A stretch of DNA of 6,615 nt, taken from positions 1 through 6,615 of the forward strand of contig CANGSD010000072.1 in NCBI GenBank assembly GCA_947455875.1. The letters run 5' to 3'. Source of the DNA: Comamonadaceae bacterium (GTDB lineage Bacteria; Pseudomonadota; Gammaproteobacteria; Burkholderiales; Burkholderiaceae). This document shows, one piece after another, positions 1 through 5,503 of this stretch. The translations under genes and the position numbers were made by a program. Under the pieces are notes generated by a model that saw only the letters and a list, made by a program, of their open reading frames with translations, ran no database searches and was not told the DNA's origin. How positions within the stretch are numbered: position 1 is the first letter of the stretch; every line of letters starts with the position of its first letter.

Positions 1-402
1 GTGGCGCGTGAGGTGGGCGACTTCGTGCTTCGCCGCGCCGACGCGCAGTGGGCCTACCAGCTGGCGGTGGTGGTCGACGACGCCGACCAAGGCGTCACCG
101 ACATCGTGCGCGGCGAGGACCTCGCTGACAACACCGCGCGCCAAATCTTGCTGCAGCGGGCGCTGGGCCTGCCCACCCCGCGCTACCTGCACACCCCCTT
201 GGTGCTGGCTGGGGACGGACAGAAGCTCTCCAAACAAAACGGCGCCCAGGCCCTGAACACCCGCCATCCGCTGGCCTGCCTGCAGGCGGCAGGACAGGTC
301 CTGGGCCTGCCCGCCGCACAACTGACGGCGCAGGACCTGCCAGGCTGGCTGTCGCAGGCCGTGGAGGCCTGGCGCGGGCAGGCCCAGGCCATGAGGCCAT
401 GA
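1..402 (+). CDS. gluQ: Glutamyl-Q tRNA(Asp) synthetase, C-terminal part (5' end outside window)
   Basis: This is the last 133 codons of a truncated class I aminoacyl-tRNA synthetase paralogue. The family (YadB/GluQ-RS) is a GluRS catalytic core without an anticodon-binding domain. It attaches glutamate to the queuosine base at position 34 of tRNA(Asp) in the cytoplasm. In the sequence I see the [13 protein letters not shown] segment (about residues 36-48), the [10 protein letters not shown] segment (55-64), and [10 protein letters not shown] (73-82). The KLSKQ there is the GluQ-type version of the KMSKS ATP-binding loop. The protein ends about 50 residues after that loop. A real GltX would continue with a long anticodon-binding region, so GluQ is preferred over GltX. 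The reading frame is open at base 1, and the GTG there is an internal codon rather than a start. The HIGH-type motif and zinc site would lie upstream of the window. The gene converges on the minus-strand gene ending at 442. Confidence 0.93.
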   Translation: MAREVGDFVLRRADAQWAYQLAVVVDDADQGVTDIVRGEDLADNTARQILLQRALGLPTPRYLHTPLVLAGDGQKLSKQNGAQALNTRHPLACLQAAGQVLGLPAAQLTAQDLPGWLSQAVEAWRGQAQAMRP

Positions 403-409
403 GGCCTGG
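384..409. repeat. Inverted repeat over the gluQ stop codon
   Basis: CCAGGCC (384-390) and GGCCTGG (403-409) are perfect 7-base inverted repeats separated by 12 bases that include the stop codon of gluQ. Within them, ATGAGGCC occurs twice in tandem (391-398 and 399-406). The structure could fold as a GC hairpin between the convergent genes. No run of T follows it on either strand, so it is not a standard intrinsic terminator. It may simply reflect GC-rich Ala/Gln/Arg codons. Confidence 0.3.
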
Positions 410-441
410 CGCCTGACCCTGGCGAGGCAGCCGTCTGGGGT

Positions 442-1794
442 TCAGAACCAGGTGCCTTCCCGTTCAGAACTTTCCGCCCCCGCCGTGCTCCGCACTTCGA
501 AGTCGGACTCGCGCAATTCGCTGATCTCGATCGCGAGTGAGGAGCTGGAGGGGGAAGCGGACGAGCGCCGACCGGGCGAGAGCGTTGGGGAGGCGATAGA
601 CGCCGAAGTCTCCTGGACCCTCTGCGCCTGCGGCACTGCCTGGGGGCCTGGCGATGGGCGCCAGTGCCGCAACGCCAAGTCCACCAGATTGAGCGCGCCA
701 TTGGCGAGGCCCGAGACACCGAGCGCGGCGCCGAAGTCGGGCACGGTCACCAGCGCATTGGCGGTCAGGTTCAGAAGCGGCGTGTAGCCAAAGGCGCGGC
801 CGCGAGCGGCCTCGTCCAAGCCGAGCCAGCGGGCCAAACGATCGAGTTGCCGCTGGCTGCGTTGCAGGCAGGACAGCGTGCGCGCGTCCACCAACGGCGC
901 GAGGGCTTCGGAAGTGGCGGCTCCAGGCTCGTTCACAGGGCGAGCCTGGCGCGCGCCGGCCCAGGCCTGGCCCGCAGCCTCGGCCAGGGCGCCCGTGGTC
1001 ACCCGTCCAAATTCAACTGCAGCGACTGCGGTGGCAACGGCCAGCCCCGCCTGCAGGTAATCCAAGGGTGCGCTTTCCCACGGCCTGAATTCGAGCGGCC
1101 GTTCCAGACCGTAGGCCTGCTGGAGCGCGGGCACCTGCCCCATGACCTGCCAGATCAGGGGCGCGTGCGCCAATACCTGGCCGATCAACAAGCCGCGCAC
1201 GCCAGCGTTTTGCACCTGCGCCTCCTGGGCCGACCCCGATTCGAGGGGCTGTCCATCGACCAGCAGTCGGGTCGGCAGGGCCAGCGCCGGCACCAAACGA
1301 CTGGCGAGCGCCTCAGAGAGAAACATCGACAAGACCTGACCGCCCGCATTCGCCAGCATGTGATCGCCCAGGCGCGAGGTCTCGGGATTGCCCAGCGACG
1401 TCCAGGCATTTCCCAGCATTCCGGCAATGAAGGCCAGCGTGCCCAGTGCCGAGAGGGCCCGTGCGCTTCGCGTCGACAAGGGGGGCCCGCCCACCATCTG
1501 CCGAACGCCTTGCGCAACCACCTCGGCGCCAGCCCAGGCCGGCACTGCACCAGCCCCCACCAAGGCCAGGCTGAGAGGGCGATGGGACGTGTGCGGCATG
1601 GCGCGCGCCAGGGCCATATAGCCCGCCTTGCCGGCAAGACCGGTGCCGACCGAGACGCTGACCGCGCTCGCCAGGCGCGCACCGGCCTGGAGCGCGAGTG
1701 CCGCTGACGATGCAAGCGAAGGGGAGGCTAGGGGCGATGCGTCACGCGCCGGGTGCGGTGCGTAAGGGCGTGTGGGGGTGATTGACGACAGCAT
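442..1794 (-). CDS. Hypothetical protein B, hydrophobic candidate type III effector, paralogue of protein A
   Basis: The product is 450 aa and I do not recognise a named family. The start is the ATG at 1794, because AGGAGG lies four bases upstream; a longer reading from a TTG at 1836 has no such support. The N-terminus is Ser/Pro/Ala-rich (residues 1-35), as is usual for type III secretion signals but not diagnostic. Small-residue-rich hydrophobic stretches lie near residues 40-60, 75-97, 112-130, 143-172, 197-220 and 246-275, with a C-terminal pair near 336-352 and 354-375. Shared landmarks with protein A are AGGQVLSM (150-157), RLVP (166-169), a VEFGRV-type segment (about 259-264) and ARGR...Y.P.LNLT..AL.T (330-350). 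The tail after residue 378 is Ser-rich, includes SSASPSSSS, and ends EREGTWF. There is no adjacent chaperone gene; the divergent neighbour is trmB. The effector role is inferred only from homology to A, whose gene sits next to a chaperone gene. An unrelated membrane protein is the alternative. Confidence 0.8.
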   Translation of the reverse strand: MLSSITPTRPYAPHPARDASPLASPSLASSAALALQAGARLASAVSVSVGTGLAGKAGYMALARAMPHTSHRPLSLALVGAGAVPAWAGAEVVAQGVRQMVGGPPLSTRSARALSALGTLAFIAGMLGNAWTSLGNPETSRLGDHMLANAGGQVLSMFLSEALASRLVPALALPTRLLVDGQPLESGSAQEAQVQNAGVRGLLIGQVLAHAPLIWQVMGQVPALQQAYGLERPLEFRPWESAPLDYLQAGLAVATAVAAVEFGRVTTGALAEAAGQAWAGARQARPVNEPGAATSEALAPLVDARTLSCLQRSQRQLDRLARWLGLDEAARGRAFGYTPLLNLTANALVTVPDFGAALGVSGLANGALNLVDLALRHWRPSPGPQAVPQAQRVQETSASIASPTLSPGRRSSASPSSSSLAIEISELRESDFEVRSTAGAESSEREGTWF

Positions 1795-1798
1795 GCTT

Positions 1799-1804
1799 CC
1801 TCCT
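1799..1804 (-). promoter_or_regulatory. Strong ribosome binding site of protein B
   Basis: The minus strand reads AGGAGG, then AAGC, then ATG at 1794. This near-consensus Shine-Dalgarno site fixes the start of protein B at its MLSS sequence. That also matches the MLSS near the start of the paralogue A. Confidence 0.85.
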
Positions 1805-1951
1805 GATTGACAGTGTGAGAAAGCTCGCAGACGCAACGCGCGTGCCTGAACACGGACCAGCCGATACCGCCGACAGCCTCGCGGCCCGATCCGTCAGCCC
1901 TGCTCGCTGGAGCTTGCAGGGCTGCAAGAACAAGGGCCTCGCGAGGGCCGC

Positions 1952-1963
1952 GACAATAGGGGG
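1952..1963 (+). promoter_or_regulatory. Possible -10 element giving a leaderless trmB transcript
   Basis: GACAAT (1952-1957) is followed by six bases, AGGGGG, and then the ATG of trmB. If GACAAT is a -10 hexamer, transcription would begin at or next to the A of the start codon, giving a leaderless message. AGGGGG touches the ATG directly, which is too close to work as a normal Shine-Dalgarno site. The same geometry occurs before the crotonase gene. No convincing -35 hexamer is visible. Confidence 0.45.
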
Positions 1964-2704
1964 ATGAACCAGAGCCAGGACAAGACGCACGCGCCCGACG
2001 CGTCTGAGATCGGGCAGCCCCCCGGGGAAGTTCCCCATCCCCGGGTGATTCGCACCTTTGTGCGGCGCGCCGGCCGCACCACGCTGGGACAAGCACGCGC
2101 CTTCGAGACACTGGGCCCGCAGTTCCTGTTGCCCTTTGAGGACACGCCACCCGACCTGGCCGCCCTGTTCGGGCGTGAAGCCCCCGTCATCTTGGAAATC
2201 GGCTTCGGCATGGGCGAGGCCACCGCCCATATTGCCGGCCTGATGCCGGAGAAAAACTTCCTGTGCTGCGAGGTGCACGAACCCGGCGTGGGCGCCCTGC
2301 TCAAACGCATCGGCGAGCAGGGTCTGACGAACATCCGCATCGTGCAGCACGACGCGGTCGAAGTGGTGGACCACATGCTCACGCCGGGCGCGCTGGCGGG
2401 CATCCACATCTTCTTCCCTGACCCTTGGCACAAGCTGCGCCATCACAAGCGCCGCCTGATCCAGCCGCCGCTGGTGGCCAAGCTCGCCACCCGCCTGGCG
2501 CCGGGCGGCTACGTGCATTGCGCCACCGACTGGGAGCCCTACGCGCAGCAGATGCTGCAGGTGCTGTCCGCCGAGCCCCAACTACGCAACTCGGCGGACG
2601 GCTTCGCGCCCAAGCCCGACTACCGCCCGCTGACCAAGTTCGAGAACCGTGGCCTCAAGCTGGGACACGGGGTCTGGGACCTGGTGTTCAGGCGTAGTGC
2701 ATGA
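1964..2704 (+). CDS. trmB: tRNA (guanine(46)-N7)-methyltransferase
   Basis: The product is a 246-aa cytoplasmic enzyme that uses S-adenosylmethionine to methylate N7 of G46 in the variable loop of many tRNAs. The Rossmann SAM-binding motif [14 protein letters not shown] lies at about residues 78-91. The family hallmark [18 protein letters not shown] is near 152-169, with the catalytic-type Asp in [13 protein letters not shown] (about 186-194) and the C-terminal [17 protein letters not shown] complete the family pattern. Length is normal for beta- and gammaproteobacterial TrmB. The first 35 or so residues are the usual poorly conserved leader, ending at RTFVRR. The start is the first in-frame ATG; it lacks a properly spaced Shine-Dalgarno site and may be leaderless. 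The gene lies between two paralogous minus-strand genes: it diverges from B at its 5' side and overlaps the 3' end of A by 17 bases. Confidence 0.98.
   Translation: MNQSQDKTHAPDASEIGQPPGEVPHPRVIRTFVRRAGRTTLGQARAFETLGPQFLLPFEDTPPDLAALFGREAPVILEIGFGMGEATAHIAGLMPEKNFLCCEVHEPGVGALLKRIGEQGLTNIRIVQHDAVEVVDHMLTPGALAGIHIFFPDPWHKLRHHKRRLIQPPLVAKLATRLAPGGYVHCATDWEPYAQQMLQVLSAEPQLRNSADGFAPKPDYRPLTKFENRGLKLGHGVWDLVFRRSA
2688..2704. other. 17-base tail-to-tail overlap of trmB and protein A genes
   Basis: The stop codon of protein A (minus strand, 2688-2690) lies inside the last codons of trmB, whose own stop is at 2702-2704. The final residues of A are therefore encoded antisense to the final residues of TrmB. 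There is no space for a terminator between the genes, so each transcript must run into the other gene unless a terminator lies within a coding region. Confidence 0.9.
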
Positions 2705-4079
2705 CCACCTGCTCCGGCTCGGAATCGTCGGTGCTGCTGTTTGCAGACGGTTCACGATTCAAAGGCGGTGACTCGCTAACGGAACCATAGTTCGATATCG
2801 GCTCGTTCGGCGCAGCCGCATCCCCAGCCGGACGCGTCTGCCTTACGAGCAACAACATGTCCGCAGCATTCAACAGAGACAGCGTGAAGTTGGACACGCC
2901 GATCGCCACCTCGAACAGGGGCTTGTCCAAGCTGCGCGCCAGTCCCCGTATCAGCCCCGAGTGGGGTCCGGTGGTGAGCGCATCGACCGTCAGATTCAAG
3001 ATCGGCGCATAGCTGGCCATGCGCCCCCGGGCGTCTGCCCCCAGACCGATGCGATGCCCCGCCTGGTCGAGGGCCTGAGACGCTTGCTCCCAGCGCGAGA
3101 CGGGCGGCGCGGGGGGCGCGTCGATGGCAGGCACGGGAGCCTCGACGATGACGGGTGGCTGCATCTCAATCGGCTCAACGCCCAGTTCCTCCAAAACGCT
3201 CACTTGCGCCCGACGTATCGTGGCCCCTTTCAGGGTCTGCGTCAGCGCCATGGCGACGCCGCCCATGGCCACGCGTCCGATCTCGGAGCCACCGATCATG
3301 ACCGCCACCCCGAGCCCCGCGCGCAGATGGTCCTCGGGGCTGTCCTGCCCGGGGCGAAATCCCGCGGGCGCCCCCAGGGCCTGCTGCACCAAGGGGATCT
3401 TGTCCAACATCCAGGCCATGAGGGCCACGTGAGCGACGATCTGACCGGCGATCTGAGCCTTCTCTGCGGTCGGTCGCAAGGCCTGCGCCTGCGCCGATGC
3501 GGGATCGATCCGCTCACCTTCTTCATTCAACAACTCGGTCGAAAGGATGGCGTGCGGCACGAGCCGATTGGCCACCCACTCGGCGACCAGCATCGACAGG
3601 ACCTGTCCGCCCGCATGCGACAGCATGTACGCCCCCAGAGGCTGGGTTTCTTCGTCCTGCATCGCGCGGTAGGCGCTCCCTAGCATCGCGGTGAGGTAAG
3701 CCGCGACCCCCAGGACCTTCATCGAGCCGACGAACCCCGGCGTGAGCGCAGCCCGCTCACGCCCCAGGCTGCGGGCGCCGTCCACCAGCGTGCGCACCCC
3801 CGACTGCACCACGACCGTGCTTGCCAAAACGATGCCCGTGCTCACGGCCTTGTTGGCGGTGGACCCGGCCGCCATCATCGCTGCGATGTAGGCCGCCTTG
3901 GTCGTCAGGCCGCAGGTCACGGCGGCGCCGATGGCCAGCCCGAGCTGCGCGCTGGAGCGGGCAGCGGTCGCGAGACCAGACAGGCGGGCGAGCACGCCCG
4001 TGCGCGCAGGGGGCTCGGCATTGGATAACGCGCGCTGGCGACGCCCGTAGCAACACAAACTGGACAACATGGATGTCAT
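2688..4079 (-). CDS. Hypothetical protein A, hydrophobic candidate type III effector downstream of a chaperone gene
   Basis: The product is 463 aa and I do not recognise a named family. The start at 4079 has AGGAG seven bases upstream; a second in-frame ATG at 4070 is less well placed. The N-terminus is [14 protein letters not shown], with a Cys pair at 9-10. Hydrophobic small-residue-rich segments lie near residues 44-60, 62-93, 118-137, 151-175, 208-227 and 252-282. A Pro-rich linker follows (about 303-328), then a C-terminal part with [12 protein letters not shown] (357-368) and a hydrophobic stretch at 388-412. The tail from about 417 is Ser/Glu/Pro-rich and probably disordered. Landmarks shared with protein B include AGGQVLSM (156-163), NRLVP (171-175), SEIGRV and ARGR (350-353). 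The gene lies 43 bases after a CesT-like chaperone gene on the same strand, so the two are probably co-transcribed. From this pairing I infer a type III secreted, membrane-associating effector. A pore-forming translocator is less likely, because translocators normally pair with TPR-type chaperones. Confidence 0.8.
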   Translation of the reverse strand: MTSMLSSLCCYGRRQRALSNAEPPARTGVLARLSGLATAARSSAQLGLAIGAAVTCGLTTKAAYIAAMMAAGSTANKAVSTGIVLASTVVVQSGVRTLVDGARSLGRERAALTPGFVGSMKVLGVAAYLTAMLGSAYRAMQDEETQPLGAYMLSHAGGQVLSMLVAEWVANRLVPHAILSTELLNEEGERIDPASAQAQALRPTAEKAQIAGQIVAHVALMAWMLDKIPLVQQALGAPAGFRPGQDSPEDHLRAGLGVAVMIGGSEIGRVAMGGVAMALTQTLKGATIRRAQVSVLEELGVEPIEMQPPVIVEAPVPAIDAPPAPPVSRWEQASQALDQAGHRIGLGADARGRMASYAPILNLTVDALTTGPHSGLIRGLARSLDKPLFEVAIGVSNFTLSLLNAADMLLLVRQTRPAGDAAAPNEPISNYGSVSESPPLNREPSANSSTDDSEPEQVVMHYA

Positions 4080-4086
4080 GGCATGG

Positions 4087-4093
4087 CTCCTTC
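4087..4093 (-). promoter_or_regulatory. Ribosome binding site of protein A
   Basis: The minus strand reads GAAGGAG, then a seven-base spacer, then the ATG at 4079. This is a well-spaced Shine-Dalgarno site and supports the MTSMLSS start over the in-frame ATG three codons later. Confidence 0.75.
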
Positions 4094-4114
4094 AAGTGGA
4101 TTGAAATCTGAATC

Positions 4115-4132
4115 GCGCGCGTTCATGCGCGC
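4115..4132. repeat. Short GC inverted repeat at the chaperone stop codon
   Basis: GCGCGC (4115-4120) and GCGCGC (4127-4132) flank a six-base loop that overlaps the stop codon of the chaperone gene. On the minus strand a modestly T-containing stretch follows, but not a true U-run. It could be a weak attenuating or mRNA-stabilising hairpin between the chaperone and protein A, or chance in GC-rich DNA. Confidence 0.25.
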
Positions 4133-4593
4133 ATGGCATGGGCGGGCGTGTGGGTCGTCGCAACGTGACCCACCGCTTCGGGCAGGCAGCGCGTCTCACG
4201 CCATTGCAGGACGGCGTCGGCAATGCCGTCCAGCGCCTCACACAAGGCCAGCGGATCGGCCTGCTCCAGGCTGAACGTGAAGTGGTAGGTCACGCGCCCT
4301 GTGAGCGGGTGCAGGCTGAACGAGGGCGCACGACCCTCGAGCATCAGGAAATTCGCCTGCAGCAAGGCCGGATAGACCTCGGCCTGCTCGTGCTCGGGCA
4401 CGTCACCGAAGTCGACGATCAGCGATACCTGCGGCATGCGAGATGAGCCCGCCTCGGCCAGGACCAGGGCCACCTCGCGGTAGTCGATGCCAAAGGCCGC
4501 AGGCGCATCGGCGCTCGCCTGCACCTGCGGGGGCGCGAGACCCAGGGCAGCACACAAACCGCGAGCAAAGGTTTCGAAGGACGTGGAGGACAT
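4123..4593 (-). CDS. CesT/Tir-type (class I) type III secretion chaperone
   Basis: The 156-aa product resembles the small chaperones that bind the N-terminal region of an effector in the bacterial cytoplasm and deliver it to the type III secretion ATPase. Features of the fold are visible in order: an N-terminal amphipathic helix (about 4-19); beta-strand segments around REVALVLAE (39-47) and PQVSLIVDFG (54-63); the characteristic VYPALLQANFLML (73-85); FSLHPLTGRVTYHFTF (92-107), which is the central hairpin; and a last long helix with DPLALCEALDGIADAVLQWRE (113-133). Length is typical for the family (about 120-170 aa). I chose the ATG at 4593 because MSSTSFETFARGL starts directly at the first helix; the longer reading from a TTG at 4650 adds 19 residues without family character. 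The Shine-Dalgarno site is weak. The next gene, 43 bases downstream, encodes the putative client protein A. No secretion-apparatus gene is in the window. Confidence 0.8.
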   Translation of the reverse strand: MSSTSFETFARGLCAALGLAPPQVQASADAPAAFGIDYREVALVLAEAGSSRMPQVSLIVDFGDVPEHEQAEVYPALLQANFLMLEGRAPSFSLHPLTGRVTYHFTFSLEQADPLALCEALDGIADAVLQWRETRCLPEAVGHVATTHTPAHAMRA

Positions 4594-4709
4594 GGCGTAT
4601 GCACCGTGTTGGCGAATCAAAGATGAATGCCTTCGTGCTACGCAAGACAAGTGCCATGCGAGGGACTGGAGAGGGTCGGTGTCAGCTCACTGATGGGCAC
4701 AATCGACGC
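4594..4709. promoter_or_regulatory. Divergent intergenic region between chaperone and crotonase genes
   Basis: These 116 bases separate two divergent genes and must hold the promoter of the chaperone-protein A unit and that of the crotonase gene. CACAAT (4698-4703) lies six bases before the crotonase ATG. I could not assign a convincing promoter on the minus strand; neither a TTCG-N16-TTCG box nor a GGAACC/CCAC HrpL box is visible. Confidence 0.45.
4698..4709 (+). promoter_or_regulatory. Possible -10 element giving a leaderless crotonase transcript
   Basis: CACAAT (4698-4703) is followed by six bases and then the ATG at 4710. The geometry is identical to that before trmB (GACAAT-N6-ATG). No Shine-Dalgarno sequence lies at a suitable distance, which fits a leaderless or nearly leaderless message. 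The -35 region is not recognisable. Confidence 0.45.
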
Positions 4710-5495
4710 ATGAACTCGCCTGCCGCCACGACCCCGCGTATCGAACTGGAGGACGGCGTGGCCACCCTCACGCTGAATCGGCCTGCACACCGCAACCGAC
4801 TCGAAGACGCCGACCTGCGCGCGCTGATGCAGGCCTTCGATCGCTTCAACGCCGACCCGCAGGTGCGCGTGGTGGTGGTCACCGCCAACACCACGGGCCA
4901 GCCTCGGCCAGTGTTCTGTGCGGGCTATCACATCGGAGATTTCGACGGGCCCGACCATGACCCGGCGATGTTCGAGCGCGTGGCCGACGCGCTGGCCAAC
5001 CTGCGTGCGGTGACGGTGTGCGCGCTCAATGGCAGCGTGCATGGCGGGGCCACCGACCTGGCGCTCGCCTGCGATCTGCGCATAGCCCTCGCGGGCATCG
5101 AGTTGCGCATGCCAGCCACCGCGCTGGGGCTGCACTACTACCCCAGCGGCCTGCAACGCTATGTGGCACGTCTGGGGATCTCGGGTGCCAAGCGGGCCTT
5201 CCTCACGGCGCGACCCTTTAGCGCTCAGCAGCTGATGGCGCTGGGTGCCTTGGAGGAAATCGCGCCCACGCCCGAGGCGCTGCAGGCCAGCGTGCGTCAG
5301 CTCACGTCGGAGATCTGCGCGCTGGCGCCGCTGGCGGTGCAGACCACCAAGCAGTCGCTCAATGAAATCTCAATCGGGCGCATGGACCTGGCGGTCATGC
5401 GAGAGCGCGAGCAGTTAACAGCCAACAGCCACGACTTTGCGGAGGGGCGGCGGGCGTTTCAGGAAAAACGCACGCCGCGGTTTCGCGCAGAGTAA
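4710..5495 (+). CDS. Enoyl-CoA hydratase/isomerase (crotonase) family protein
   Basis: The 261-aa product has the crotonase fold, a family acting on acyl-CoA thioesters in the cytoplasm. Recognisable parts are: VATLTLNRPAHRNRL (17-31); the first oxyanion-hole segment VFCAGYHIGDF (68-78); the second, NGSVHGGATDLALACDLRIA (107-126); PATALGLHYYPSGLQRYVARLG (135-156); and the C-terminal helical region with AVQTTKQSLN (219-228). In classical enoyl-CoA hydratase two glutamates act on water. At the first position this protein has Asp116 and at the second Ala136, so ordinary hydration of enoyl-CoA is doubtful and the substrate cannot be named. The start at 4710 precedes the conserved region by about 10 residues; the frame stays open back to 4443, but that part runs antisense to the chaperone gene. 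The gene converges on alaS with an 8-base gap and no visible terminator. Confidence 0.92.
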   Translation: MNSPAATTPRIELEDGVATLTLNRPAHRNRLEDADLRALMQAFDRFNADPQVRVVVVTANTTGQPRPVFCAGYHIGDFDGPDHDPAMFERVADALANLRAVTVCALNGSVHGGATDLALACDLRIALAGIELRMPATALGLHYYPSGLQRYVARLGISGAKRAFLTARPFSAQQLMALGALEEIAPTPEALQASVRQLTSEICALAPLAVQTTKQSLNEISIGRMDLAVMREREQLTANSHDFAEGRRAFQEKRTPRFRAE

Positions 5496-5503
5496 GTCGA
5501 CGA

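Larger units (their letters stand above)
1795..1963. promoter_or_regulatory. Divergent intergenic region between protein B and trmB
   Basis: This 169-base gap separates two divergently transcribed genes and should hold promoters for both. It contains a perfect 7-base inverted repeat, CTTGCAG/CTGCAAG with a 2-base centre (1913-1928). It also contains a perfect 10-base palindrome, CCTCGCGAGG (1937-1946). Both lie upstream of the trmB start. I searched by eye on the minus strand for a plant-inducible-promoter box (TTCG-N16-TTCG) and for a HrpL-type box and found neither. Confidence 0.45.

Noticed and set aside
664..1707. 347-codon open frame on the plus strand opposite protein B
   Set aside because: It is rich in Arg/Gln/Gly/His as expected for the antisense of an Ala/Leu-rich GC-rich gene, and has no family motif. 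The minus-strand gene has a strong Shine-Dalgarno site and a paralogue in the window.
1795..1836. TTGCGT hexamer shared upstream of protein B (1831-1836) and of the chaperone (4640-4645), as a common -35 element
   Set aside because: A 17-base spacer before B would place transcription initiation inside the Shine-Dalgarno site, and the corresponding -10 sequences do not agree. It is probably coincidence.
1742..2581. 279-codon open frame on the minus strand opposite trmB
   Set aside because: trmB is unambiguous on the plus strand with all family motifs, so this frame is a shadow of it.
2961..3683. 240-codon open frame on the plus strand opposite protein A
   Set aside because: It has the same antisense-type composition, no ribosome binding site and no recognisable motif. 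The minus-strand frame is supported by its paralogue and by its own Shine-Dalgarno site.
4594..4650. 19-residue longer chaperone start at a TTG
   Set aside because: It starts from a rare codon without a Shine-Dalgarno site. The added residues do not look like the family, whose first helix begins right after the ATG at 4593.
4443..4709. N-terminal extension of the crotonase frame
   Set aside because: The frame is open but mostly antisense to the chaperone gene, and crotonase homology begins only at about 4740. The ATG at 4710 gives a normal family length.
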